From contig JADJVM010000002.1 of NCBI GenBank assembly GCA_016710595.1, forward strand, positions 1 through 64,000: a stretch of DNA of 64,000 nucleotides. The letters run 5' to 3'. Shown here piece by piece: positions 44,520-52,435 of the stretch. The notes under the pieces are model-generated. The model was given only the letters and a program-made list of their open reading frames with translations, searched no databases and was not told the origin of the DNA. The stretch is from Niastella sp. (GTDB taxonomy: Bacteria > Bacteroidota > Bacteroidia > Chitinophagales > Chitinophagaceae). Position numbers and translations under genes: made by a program. Position 1 is the first letter of the stretch. Each line of letters starts with the position of its first letter.

Positions 44520-44624
44520 ATGATGATAATTGTGAGAAACTGGTATTACCACGGCAATATTGTCTTCATAAAAAAAGGGTATGAAATTGAGAAACCCGGC
44601 ATAAGAGTGAGGATGCAAGTATAA
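44520..44624 (+). CDS. Possible 34-residue small ORF before the pterin genes
   Basis: ATG at 44520 opens a frame starting MMIIVRNWYYHGNIVFIKKG and ending 18 bases before the pterin synthase ATG. A -7-like TAACTTTG at 44502-44509 lies 10 bases before it. No ribosome-site or homology evidence is available, so it could simply be the leader of the next gene. Confidence 0.2.
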   Translation: MMIIVRNWYYHGNIVFIKKGYEIEKPGIRVRMQV

Positions 44625-44642
44625 AATAAAAAGCAGGAAATT

Positions 44643-45050
44643 ATGAAAACAGCAGTTTACCGGAAAGAACATTTTAATGCAGCGCACCGTTTACACAATG
44701 CTGACTGGAGCGAAGCCACCAACGATAAAGTATTTGGGAAATGCAATAATCCTCACTATCATGGGCATAATTATGAAGTGGTAGTAAAAGTGGTAGGAGA
44801 AATTGATCCTGAAACCGGTTTTGTGATGGATGTAAAATTACTCAGTGACCTGGTGCTTGAACATATTGTTGAGAAATTTGACCACAAGAATTTAAATGTA
44901 GATTGCCCGGAATTTAATACATTGAACCCGACTGCAGAAAATATTGCAAAAGTGATTTATGAAATTTTGCGGCCATTCATCGCCACTTCATTAGATCTTA
45001 GTATTACTCTATATGAAACACCCCGAAATTTTGTGCAATACCCCGCATAA
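44643..45050 (+). CDS. 6-pyruvoyl-tetrahydropterin synthase family (PTPS-II-type motif)
   Basis: The 135-residue protein has zinc ligands H15 (FNAAHRLHN), H40 and H42, and the catalytic Cys C34 in GKCNNPHYHGHNYEV. The spacing C-x5-HGH is that of PTPS-II proteins, which make tetrahydrobiopterin precursors; QueD proteins for queuosine have C-x3-HGH. LNVDCPEFNTLNPTAENIA and ITLYETPRNFVQY complete the family pattern. folE starts 24 bp downstream, giving GTP to dihydroneopterin triphosphate to pyruvoyl-tetrahydropterin. A queuosine role remains possible. Confidence 0.88.
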   Translation: MKTAVYRKEHFNAAHRLHNADWSEATNDKVFGKCNNPHYHGHNYEVVVKVVGEIDPETGFVMDVKLLSDLVLEHIVEKFDHKNLNVDCPEFNTLNPTAENIAKVIYEILRPFIATSLDLSITLYETPRNFVQYPA

Positions 45051-45074
45051 ATAATTATTACAAATAAAACTACT

Positions 45075-45671
45075 ATGGCATATCAAAAAAAGGAAATTTA
45101 CGACGAAAAAGTAACGGCAGGCTTAATTGAAAATTATAAGAATGTGATTGCTCTTTTAGGAGAGGATTATAACCGGGAAGGTTTATTAAAAACACCCGAA
45201 CGAATGGGCGAGGCGATGCAATACATTACGCAAGGCTATCAAATGGATGCAGTGGCAATTTTAGACTCTGCCAAATTTCATGAAGATGTGAGTGAAATGG
45301 TAATTGTAAAAGATATAGAACTGTATAGTTTGTGTGAACACCATTTACTGCCTTTCTTTGGCAAAGCCCATGTGGCTTATATTCCTAATGGTTATATTAC
45401 GGGGCTTAGCAAAATTGCCAGGGTAGTAGATGTATTTAGCCGCCGCTTACAGGTACAGGAGCGTTTGACAACCCAAATTTTAAATGCTATTAAAGATTCA
45501 CTTAACCCTTTGGGAGTTGCTGTAGTAATAGAAGCGTCTCATTTATGTATGATGATGCGGGGGGTGCAAAAGCAAAATTCAGTAACTACTACTTCTGCTT
45601 TTTACGGCCAGTTTGAAAAAGATGAGACCCGGAGTGAATTTATGAAATTGATCAGCGCAAATTTGCATTAA
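45075..45671 (+). CDS. folE: GTP cyclohydrolase I
   Basis: FolE turns GTP into 7,8-dihydroneopterin triphosphate, the start of folate and biopterin synthesis. The 198-residue length fits. The zinc and catalytic residues are in YSLCEHHLLPFFGKAHVAYI and EASHLCMMMRGVQKQNSVTT; LSKIARVVDVFSRRLQVQER is the central signature. It directly follows the pyruvoyl-tetrahydropterin synthase gene, whose substrate it makes. Confidence 0.96.
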   Translation: MAYQKKEIYDEKVTAGLIENYKNVIALLGEDYNREGLLKTPERMGEAMQYITQGYQMDAVAILDSAKFHEDVSEMVIVKDIELYSLCEHHLLPFFGKAHVAYIPNGYITGLSKIARVVDVFSRRLQVQERLTTQILNAIKDSLNPLGVAVVIEASHLCMMMRGVQKQNSVTTTSAFYGQFEKDETRSEFMKLISANLH

Positions 45672-45716
45672 TCTTTTATCTTTAATTAAATTATTCTTAC
45701 AAATTTTTTATTCATC

Positions 45717-46607
45717 ATGATGCATGCATATATTTTTCCAGGGCAAGGCGCACAGTTTAGCGGAATGGGTAAAAACCTTTACGACGAAAATGCAAATGCA
45801 AAAAAAATATTTCAGGAAGCAGATGAAATTTTGGGTTTCCCAATTTCTGAAACCATGTTTACCGGTACAGAAGAAGCTTTAAAGAAAACCAATGTAACCC
45901 AACCTGCTATTTTCATTCATTCCATTGCAGCATTTTACAGCATTGATCATGCGATGCCACAAATGGTGGCTGGCCATTCGCTGGGAGAATTTACAGCGTT
46001 GGTGGCCAATAAAACACTCACATTTGCCGATGCCTTAAAATTGGTATCAGTACGGGCCGAAGCAATGCAAAAAGCTTGTGTAATCAATCCTTCTACCATG
46101 GCGGCCATCCTAAACCTGCCAGATGAAAAAGTAGAAGAGATTTGTGCATTGGTGAGCGAAGAAACAGGTGAAGTTGTAGTGCCTGCAAATTATAACTGCC
46201 CTGGCCAATTGGTAATAAGCGGAAGCGTACATGCAATTCAAATTGCCTGTGAAAGAATGAAAGAAGCGGGCGCTAAAAGAGCGCTTGTATTACCGGTAGG
46301 GGGCGCTTTTCACTCTCCTTTAATGTTGCCTGCCAAACAAGAATTAGCAGCAGCTATTGAAAATACTAAATTTGAAAACCCACTATGCCCGGTTTATCAA
46401 AACGTAGTTGCCAGAGCCATTACAGATCCTTTAGAAATAAAGCAAAACCTGGTAGATCAACTTACCGGCGCTGTAAAATGGACGCAAAGTGTACAAGCCA
46501 TGATTCTTGACGGAGCATCAAGGTTTACTGAATGTGGCCCGGGAAAAGTATTACAAGGCCTGGTACAAAAAATTCAAAAAGATATGGTAGTAGATGGTGT
46601 GAGTTAA
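45717..46607 (+). CDS. fabD: Malonyl-CoA:ACP transacylase
   Basis: FabD moves malonyl groups from CoA to acyl carrier protein for fatty acid synthesis. The 296-residue protein starts at one of two adjacent ATGs with HAYIFPGQGAQFSGMGKNLY. The active Ser is S88 in MVAGHSLGEFTALV, and the His is in PVGGAFHSPLMLPAK. RFTECGPGKVLQGL is the usual C-terminal segment. The stop overlaps that of ogt by 4 bases on the opposite strand. Confidence 0.95.
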   Translation: MMHAYIFPGQGAQFSGMGKNLYDENANAKKIFQEADEILGFPISETMFTGTEEALKKTNVTQPAIFIHSIAAFYSIDHAMPQMVAGHSLGEFTALVANKTLTFADALKLVSVRAEAMQKACVINPSTMAAILNLPDEKVEEICALVSEETGEVVVPANYNCPGQLVISGSVHAIQIACERMKEAGAKRALVLPVGGAFHSPLMLPAKQELAAAIENTKFENPLCPVYQNVVARAITDPLEIKQNLVDQLTGAVKWTQSVQAMILDGASRFTECGPGKVLQGLVQKIQKDMVVDGVS

Positions 46608-47098
46608 AATAATTCCTGTACCCCATGGCAATATTTTGCTTCATGGTCCAGGAGCCATTTTTTTCTCCAAAGACCACCGCCATAACCTACTAATTTCCCC
46701 TGGCTTCCAATTACACGATGGCATGGTACAATGATGGCAATCGCATTGGCTCCATTAGCGGTACCTACTGCCCGAATCGCTTTTGGATTTCCCAGGTTTT
46801 TACTCAATTGCAAATAACTATTTGTTTCCCCCGGGTTTATTTTAAGCAATGCATTCCAAACGCTTTGTTGAAATGGTGTACCATCTTGTTGCAAGGGTAA
46901 TTTAAAATGTAATTCTTTGCCTGAAAAATATTGATCAAGTTGCTGTATGCAGGAATTTAAAACAGTATCTGTAATATTCCTATTATTAGATATTTGAAAA
47001 TCCTCCCGCATAAATCCGGCTGCAACGATATATCCGTCTTTACTTTTAATCTCCATCACGCCAATGGGGCTTTGGTACCAATAGGTATATAAATCCAT
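46604..47098 (-). CDS. ogt: Methylated-DNA--protein-cysteine methyltransferase
   Basis: This DNA-repair protein takes the methyl group from O6-methylguanine onto its own Cys. The 164-residue length matches Ogt rather than the Ada fusion. The acceptor Cys is C126 in AIIVPCHRVIG; TPFQQSVWNALLKINPGE and NPKAIRAVGTANGANA are the helix-turn-helix and preceding region. The N-terminal domain starts YWYQSPIGVMEIKSKDGYIV. It is divergent from an ArsR-type regulator, 54 bp apart. Confidence 0.94.
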   Translation of the reverse strand: MDLYTYWYQSPIGVMEIKSKDGYIVAAGFMREDFQISNNRNITDTVLNSCIQQLDQYFSGKELHFKLPLQQDGTPFQQSVWNALLKINPGETNSYLQLSKNLGNPKAIRAVGTANGANAIAIIVPCHRVIGSQGKLVGYGGGLWRKKWLLDHEAKYCHGVQELF

Positions 47099-47139
47099 AA
47101 TTAAAAATACAAATAATATGGCTACTAACAGGATACCCG

Positions 47140-47147
47140 TATCTTTG
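47140..47147 (+). promoter_or_regulatory. -7 promoter element of the ArsR-type gene at 47153
   Basis: TATCTTTG ends 5 bases before the GTG start, implying a leaderless or nearly leaderless transcript. Confidence 0.45.
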
Positions 47148-47152
47148 CAAAA

Positions 47153-47449
47153 GTGAATATAACTTTAGAAAATACCGATAAAGCGTTTATAGAAAAAGCC
47201 ATGTCTGCTGTGGCAGATGCATATCGAATGAGTATCTTACAACAGATTTTGCAAAAAGGATATATTCGTTGTTGTGATGTAGTAGATCTCACTGGTTTAT
47301 CTCAACCTACCTGCAGCCACCACATTAAATTATTGGTGGATAGTGAACTGATAGAATGCAGGAAAGAAGGAAGGAATAATTTCTTTACTTTAAATAGAGA
47401 TAATTTTAAAAAACTCAGTGTTTTTATAGATCAGTTTGCGATGGTTTAA
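47153..47449 (+). CDS. ArsR-family winged-helix regulator with Cys-rich helix
   Basis: The 98-residue protein starts at GTG (MNITLENTDKAFIEKAMSAV). The DNA-binding region is GYIRCCDVVDLTGLSQPTCS followed by HHIKLL, a match to the ArsR ELCVCDL-type metal helix with a shifted Cys pair and an extra Cys in the recognition helix. The wing is LIECRKEGRNNFFTLNRDN. A thiol- or metal-sensing role is plausible. It is divergent from ogt and converges with csaA, with no gap. Targets are unknown. Confidence 0.85.
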   Translation: MNITLENTDKAFIEKAMSAVADAYRMSILQQILQKGYIRCCDVVDLTGLSQPTCSHHIKLLVDSELIECRKEGRNNFFTLNRDNFKKLSVFIDQFAMV

Positions 47450-47779
47450 TCATCTGATTTTTGCTCCATTTGGCACCGGCATACCCGGGTGTAACAATAC
47501 TACTTTATGATCTTGTGCATACACCCCTAATACCAGGCATTCACTTAAGAAATTTGCAATTTGTTTTACCGGAAAATTTATGATGGCAATTACCTGGATG
47601 CCAATTAATGATTCGGGTAAGTATAAATCGGTGATTTGTGCAGAAGAATGTTTTATACCCAATGCGCCAAAATCTATCTTTAATTGGTAAGCAGGTTTGA
47701 TGGCTTTCGTAAATGGAACCGCTTCTATAATGGTTCCTGCCCGAATATCTATTTTCTCAAAATCTTCCTGGCAAATCAT
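47450..47779 (-). CDS. csaA: CsaA-type tRNA-binding domain protein
   Basis: The 109-residue protein is a single OB-fold of the tRNA-binding type: FEKIDIRAGTIIEAVPFTKA, YQLKIDFGALGIKHSSAQIT, and the C-terminal GVYAQDHKVVLLHPGMPVPN with GAKIR. CsaA binds tRNA as a dimer and was described as a chaperone linked to secretion. The gene order with the transglutaminase-like gene (20 bp upstream) suggests co-transcription. Confidence 0.92.
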   Translation of the reverse strand: MICQEDFEKIDIRAGTIIEAVPFTKAIKPAYQLKIDFGALGIKHSSAQITDLYLPESLIGIQVIAIINFPVKQIANFLSECLVLGVYAQDHKVVLLHPGMPVPNGAKIR

Positions 47780-47799
47780 GATGTATTAAATGTGGTTGA

Positions 47800-48675
47800 T
47801 CAATCATCCAGCATGGCGGATAACGATAAGAGTTCATCCATTTTATAATTGTTCCTGGTATTATCAAAACACTTACTCAGTTCTTCTAATAAAAATTGAA
47901 TTACTTTCTCATTTTTCTGCGGCCTAAAGTAAGATGATGCCGGGTGCACTGATAATTTTTTAAAATAAGCTTCAATGTCTTTATGTGCATACATTTGTCC
48001 GCTTAGCGCATCAATGTAAAATTTTATTTGTTCAGATGAATGCCCTTTTTGATTAAATGCTTCAAACTCATTATCCATATATGCTAAAATAAACTGCCGG
48101 GGAATATTAATGGCTTTTACAGGCAGATCCAGCAATTCACATAATATTAAATAAATAATGCCATTACCAATAGCATTCCCTTTATGTGTTTCTAATGTTT
48201 TATTAATGAGAAAATGATCCGGATTATCATAACTCATTTCCACTCCTTTTTGCTTATAGTAATTAAAGAAAATACTATTTACCACATTCACCTGTTCCAT
48301 CGGTGTAAGATAACTGCTCAGTTCCAGCCAGGTATTTCTGCGAATTTTTTCAATTTCCTGGAGTACTACATTCTCTTCCAAATCAGGATAATGATAGCGG
48401 GCGGCCAGTAATGCACCTTGCATTAAATTCCCTTTTTCATTTTTCCAGTTAACAAAGCCGGAACTCAGGTCCCTGAAATGAACCCGGTGTATCAGCATTT
48501 CAATACGTTCCTGGGTTTCTTCGTTGTGGATGGTTTCCCATAAATTTTCAAGGCTTGGTATGATTTCTTTTCCCAGTGACACTAATTTCTCACTAACGGT
48601 ATTGTACACATATTCATCCGGATCATCTATAAGACGCAATAAGGCTGATATTTCAGTATTTTTTTTCAATTGCAA
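47800..48675 (-). CDS. SirB1/transglutaminase-like protein
   Basis: The 291-residue protein has an N-terminal helical part with two HEAT-like turns (IDDPDEYVYNTVSEKLVSLG) and a core similar to the SirB1 family: EKIRRNTWLELSSYLTPMEQ, then GNAIGNGIIYLILCELLDLP and VKAINIPRQFILAYMD. SirB1 proteins are related to transglutaminases but often lack the catalytic Cys; here no Cys is at the expected spot, so it may be a non-enzymatic scaffold. Function is unknown. csaA follows it by 20 bp. Confidence 0.75.
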   Translation of the reverse strand: MQLKKNTEISALLRLIDDPDEYVYNTVSEKLVSLGKEIIPSLENLWETIHNEETQERIEMLIHRVHFRDLSSGFVNWKNEKGNLMQGALLAARYHYPDLEENVVLQEIEKIRRNTWLELSSYLTPMEQVNVVNSIFFNYYKQKGVEMSYDNPDHFLINKTLETHKGNAIGNGIIYLILCELLDLPVKAINIPRQFILAYMDNEFEAFNQKGHSSEQIKFYIDALSGQMYAHKDIEAYFKKLSVHPASSYFRPQKNEKVIQFLLEELSKCFDNTRNNYKMDELLSLSAMLDD

Positions 48676-48796
48676 TACAATTATAATAATATAGACAAGA
48701 AAATGCGATAAAATTCTGCATAATTTTTTAAAATTTTAATGGTATCATTTATTTCTTGCATATTAACGCCGGTCGTTATCCGAAAATTTATGCACC

Positions 48797-49207
48797 CTAT
48801 TTACCAAACATGCTGTCTATACTTATGCGACCCGGCCCTACAAAAAGCAATACTAAGAAAGATCCCAGATAAAGTGCAGCCATTTCTCCATCACCAAAAA
48901 AATCGCCATTATTTGCTTTAAATAATGCTACGCACATGGTAATGATTACCGGAATTGCGGCCAGACGGGTAAATAAACCCAGTAAAACAAACAAGGCACA
49001 AAAAAATTCAGCAAAAGTGGCAAAGGTTAATGAAAGGGTAGAACCCATCCCCAGGAAATTCATGAACTTATTTTTCATGCCCCCAAAATTTACCAGTTTA
49101 TAATAGCCATGGTGCATCAGCAGGCCACCGGCGATAATGCGTAATAATAAAATGGCAATATTAAATGAAGTGTTATTGTATTTTGTAGAGAGTAATTTTC
49201 TCATCAA
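48797..49207 (-). CDS. DoxX-family membrane protein
   Basis: The 136-residue protein has four hydrophobic helices and the DoxX pattern: ILLLRIIAGGLLMHHGYYKL, TFATFAEFFCALFVLLGLFT, and LAAIPVIITMCVALFKANNG. It is an inner-membrane protein. DoxX proteins occur with quinone or sulfur redox systems, but the function here is unknown. A 121-bp gap separates it from the gene downstream. Confidence 0.88.
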   Translation of the reverse strand: MMRKLLSTKYNNTSFNIAILLLRIIAGGLLMHHGYYKLVNFGGMKNKFMNFLGMGSTLSLTFATFAEFFCALFVLLGLFTRLAAIPVIITMCVALFKANNGDFFGDGEMAALYLGSFLVLLFVGPGRISIDSMFGK

Positions 49208-49346
49208 TAAAAAAATATTTTAGGTTAGGAATTAAAGAATCCTTTTTATGTTTCCTTTAACAGCAAGTTGCAAAAATAATCAGTTTGTTTACAGGGAATG
49301 TTATCAACATATCCACAATTGGGTATTTGGTGCAACCTGTTGGATT

Positions 49347-49354
49347 TATTTTTG
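49347..49354 (+). promoter_or_regulatory. -7 promoter element of the TPR gene
   Basis: TATTTTTG fits TAnnTTTG, 28 bases before the chosen ATG at 49383; a TTTG lies 17 bases upstream of it. This also argues against the longer upstream frame. Confidence 0.45.
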
Positions 49355-49382
49355 TAAATCTAAAAAATCAACCCCCAAACTG

Positions 49383-52300
49383 ATGCATAAGCTGATTTTA
49401 TTGTGCTGTACATTTTTTGCAATAACAAATATTATTGCACAACCTACACATGCTGTAACCGACAATGAGAAAGAATATAAAAAATTAAAAAATTTTATAG
49501 CCAATGAAGACTATGCTTTTGCATATACCCTGGTAAAAGAATTAAAAGCAAAGTACCCTGAAAATGATGCTTCTAATTTTACTTACATTCACGATGATAT
49601 TAATTATTATGATGTACTCTGCGCCATCAAGTTGATGCAACCTGCCGCTGTAGAGCAAGCTGAAGATTATATTGCAAGGATCAATAATGAACCCCGGCGC
49701 CAGCAAATGAGTTTTCACCTGGCGCATTATTATTTCCTGAATAAAGATTATTCAAAAGCGGTTTATTATTTTAATCAGGCGGGTTTCGAAAACCTGGGCA
49801 ATGAGCAGATTGCAGATGCAAAATTTGAAAAAGCATATGCTTACTTTAACCTGAAACAATTTGGAGAGGCCAAGCCTTTATTCAATGAAATCCATCAATT
49901 GACTTCTCATAAATATTATGTACCTGCCAATTACTATTATGGATTTATTGCCTATTACGATAAGGAGTATGACGAAGCGCTAAAAGCTTTTAAAGTAGTA
50001 GAGACAAACCCGGAGTATAAAGGTGTAGTGATGTATTACATTACCGAAATCTATTACTTTAGAGGAGAGAAAGAAGAAGCGCTAAAATATGGTGAGGCCG
50101 CCCTGGCTACCCATGAAGTGTTGTATTATGACAAGCAGTTGAAATTGCTGATTGGTCAATTGTACTTTGAAAAAAAGAATTACGAAAAAGCGCTGCCATT
50201 GCTTGAAGATTATGTAAACAATACTGATAAAGTGAGCAAAGAAGTATTGTATGAATTAAGCTATTGTTACTACATTCAAAATCAGGATGCCAAAGCAATT
50301 GAAGGGTTTAAACAACTGAGTAATGAAAAAGACAGTATGGGGCAAAACAGTATGTACCTGTTGGGTGGGTTGTACCTTAAAACCAATCAAAAAGAAAATG
50401 CCAGGAATGCATTTCAATACAGCGCTTACAACAGCAGCAATGCAAAGCAACAGCAAATTTCAAGATTTACATATGCAAAACTCTCTTATGAATTGGGCTA
50501 CCAGGATGTAGCCTTAAAAGAAATGCAACGATATCTTACAGATTACCCGGCTTCTTCTTATGATACAGAAGCCAAAGAGATATTAGTGAACCTGCTTACG
50601 AATAGTAATAATTTTAAAGAAGCGCTGAGTCTTTACGAATCATTTCCTAAACCTACATTGGGGATGCAAAAAGCATATCCCCGCATCTTATATGGCAGGG
50701 CTATTGAATTTATAAATGACCAGCAGGTAAACAAAGCAGATGATTTATTTACTAAAATTCTCTCACTGCCCAATGCCGGGCCGGTATTGCCTTATGCCAA
50801 TTTTTGGAAGGGTGAAATTGCTTATCGTTCCGGCCAGTACGATGCGGCCATAAGATATAGCAACGCATTTTTGCAAGCCAATGTGCCTGCGCAAGGTGAA
50901 GCCAATAACAATACGGCACGCTATAATCTTGCCTATAGCTGGTTTCAAAAAGAAAATTATACGGAGGCTAAAAATAATTTTGAATTAATTACAAAAACGG
51001 TAACTGCCAATTCGGGTAGTACAGAACAGGATGCATATTTGCGAACTGCAGATTGTTATTTTATGCTCAGGAATTTTTCGCAGGCATCTGCCATGTACGA
51101 TAAAGTCATTCAAGCCGCTTTACCGCAAGCAGATTATGCACTATATCAAAAATCATTGATAGCCGGTATAAAAAGCGGCACTGAAAAAATAAGATTACTC
51201 AATAGTTTGCAAAAGCAGTATCCTGCCAGTAACTTGTTGCAGGATGCAAATATGGAAATTGCACAAACTTATATTGCAGATGAAAAATTTGCAGATGCAA
51301 TTCCATACCTCGATAAAATATTGGTATCGGCCAATGAAGGCTTAAAGCCAAAAGCATTGCTACGGAAGGGCCTGGCATATTACAACAGCAACAATAATAC
51401 TGAAGCATTAAGCAGTTATAAAGAATTAATGAAAACCTATCCGCAATCGGCAGAAGCAGATGAAGCGATTATCATCATGAAGGATATTTATGTGGAAGAA
51501 GGCAAGCCTAATGAATATGTACAACTGATGAAACAAATGGGCAAAACCGTTTCAGCAACAGAAGCCGAAGAGCTGAATTATAAAGCGGCAATGCAAAAAT
51601 ATACAGCCGGCAATTGCGATGCCTCCATCCCTGCGCTCAGCAATTATATCAATGCTTATCCGCAGGGTTTGCATATCCTGGAAATTTATTATTATCGCAG
51701 TGAATGTTACCGAAGCCAAAAAGATTGGGCCAATGCTTTAAAAGGATATGCTTACCTGAATGCTGCCGGCCTAAATAAATATTATGAAAATGCCACGCTG
51801 GAAGCAGGCCGCATCAGTTATTTTGAATTGAAAGATTATACCGCTGCTAAAAAATATTTTCTGGATTTGCAAAAAAATACTGTAAACCAGGATAACCTGC
51901 TGGAAGCCTTACGGGGGCTGGTTCGCAGTTATTACCTGCTGAAAGATTATACCCAGGCAAATGATGCTGCCAAAGAATTACTGGCTAAAAAAGGAATAAA
52001 TACCGATGATAAATCTATTGCTTACCTGGTACTTGGTAAATCACAGCAGGTGGTTGGGGATTGCAATGCTGCTGTTTCTTCTTTTAAATCGGCAGCACAA
52101 ATAAATAAATCTGCCTGGGGCGCTGAAGCACGCTACGAAATGGCCAATTGCCAGTTTACCACGGCTAATTATAAAGCTGCTGAAAAGTCTGCCATGGCCG
52201 TAATAAAAGAAACCGGTTCTTATGACCTCTGGGTAACCAAAGCTTATATTTTACTGGGAGATATTTTTATGAAACAAAAAGATTATTTCAATGCAAAAGC

Positions 52301-52412
52301 AACATTTGAAAGTGTATATAAAAATGCCGCTATCCAGGAGTTGAGGGATGAAGCAAAAAAGAAATTAGACAATGCCATTGAGGTAGAAAAACAAGAATCA
52401 AAAATTAACTAA
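49383..52412 (+). CDS. Large exported TPR-repeat protein
   Basis: From the ATG at 49383 (MHKLILLCCTFFAITNIIAQ) the protein has 1009 residues with a signal peptide. A frame 45 codons longer starts inside what should be the promoter region. Nearly the whole mature length is tetratricopeptide repeats, for example FHLAHYYFLNKDYSKAVYYF, ALLRKGLAYYNSNNNTEALS and ILLGDIFMKQKDYFNAKATF, about 20 or more units. It is a periplasmic or outer-membrane-attached scaffold. The outer-membrane barrel gene follows 23 bp later, so the pair likely forms an envelope complex of unknown task. Confidence 0.9.
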   Translation: MHKLILLCCTFFAITNIIAQPTHAVTDNEKEYKKLKNFIANEDYAFAYTLVKELKAKYPENDASNFTYIHDDINYYDVLCAIKLMQPAAVEQAEDYIARINNEPRRQQMSFHLAHYYFLNKDYSKAVYYFNQAGFENLGNEQIADAKFEKAYAYFNLKQFGEAKPLFNEIHQLTSHKYYVPANYYYGFIAYYDKEYDEALKAFKVVETNPEYKGVVMYYITEIYYFRGEKEEALKYGEAALATHEVLYYDKQLKLLIGQLYFEKKNYEKALPLLEDYVNNTDKVSKEVLYELSYCYYIQNQDAKAIEGFKQLSNEKDSMGQNSMYLLGGLYLKTNQKENARNAFQYSAYNSSNAKQQQISRFTYAKLSYELGYQDVALKEMQRYLTDYPASSYDTEAKEILVNLLTNSNNFKEALSLYESFPKPTLGMQKAYPRILYGRAIEFINDQQVNKADDLFTKILSLPNAGPVLPYANFWKGEIAYRSGQYDAAIRYSNAFLQANVPAQGEANNNTARYNLAYSWFQKENYTEAKNNFELITKTVTANSGSTEQDAYLRTADCYFMLRNFSQASAMYDKVIQAALPQADYALYQKSLIAGIKSGTEKIRLLNSLQKQYPASNLLQDANMEIAQTYIADEKFADAIPYLDKILVSANEGLKPKALLRKGLAYYNSNNNTEALSSYKELMKTYPQSAEADEAIIIMKDIYVEEGKPNEYVQLMKQMGKTVSATEAEELNYKAAMQKYTAGNCDASIPALSNYINAYPQGLHILEIYYYRSECYRSQKDWANALKGYAYLNAAGLNKYYENATLEAGRISYFELKDYTAAKKYFLDLQKNTVNQDNLLEALRGLVRSYYLLKDYTQANDAAKELLAKKGINTDDKSIAYLVLGKSQQVVGDCNAAVSSFKSAAQINKSAWGAEARYEMANCQFTTANYKAAEKSAMAVIKETGSYDLWVTKAYILLGDIFMKQKDYFNAKATFESVYKNAAIQELRDEAKKKLDNAIEVEKQESKIN

Positions 52413-52435
52413 AGCCGATTTTTAAAATTCGCAAT

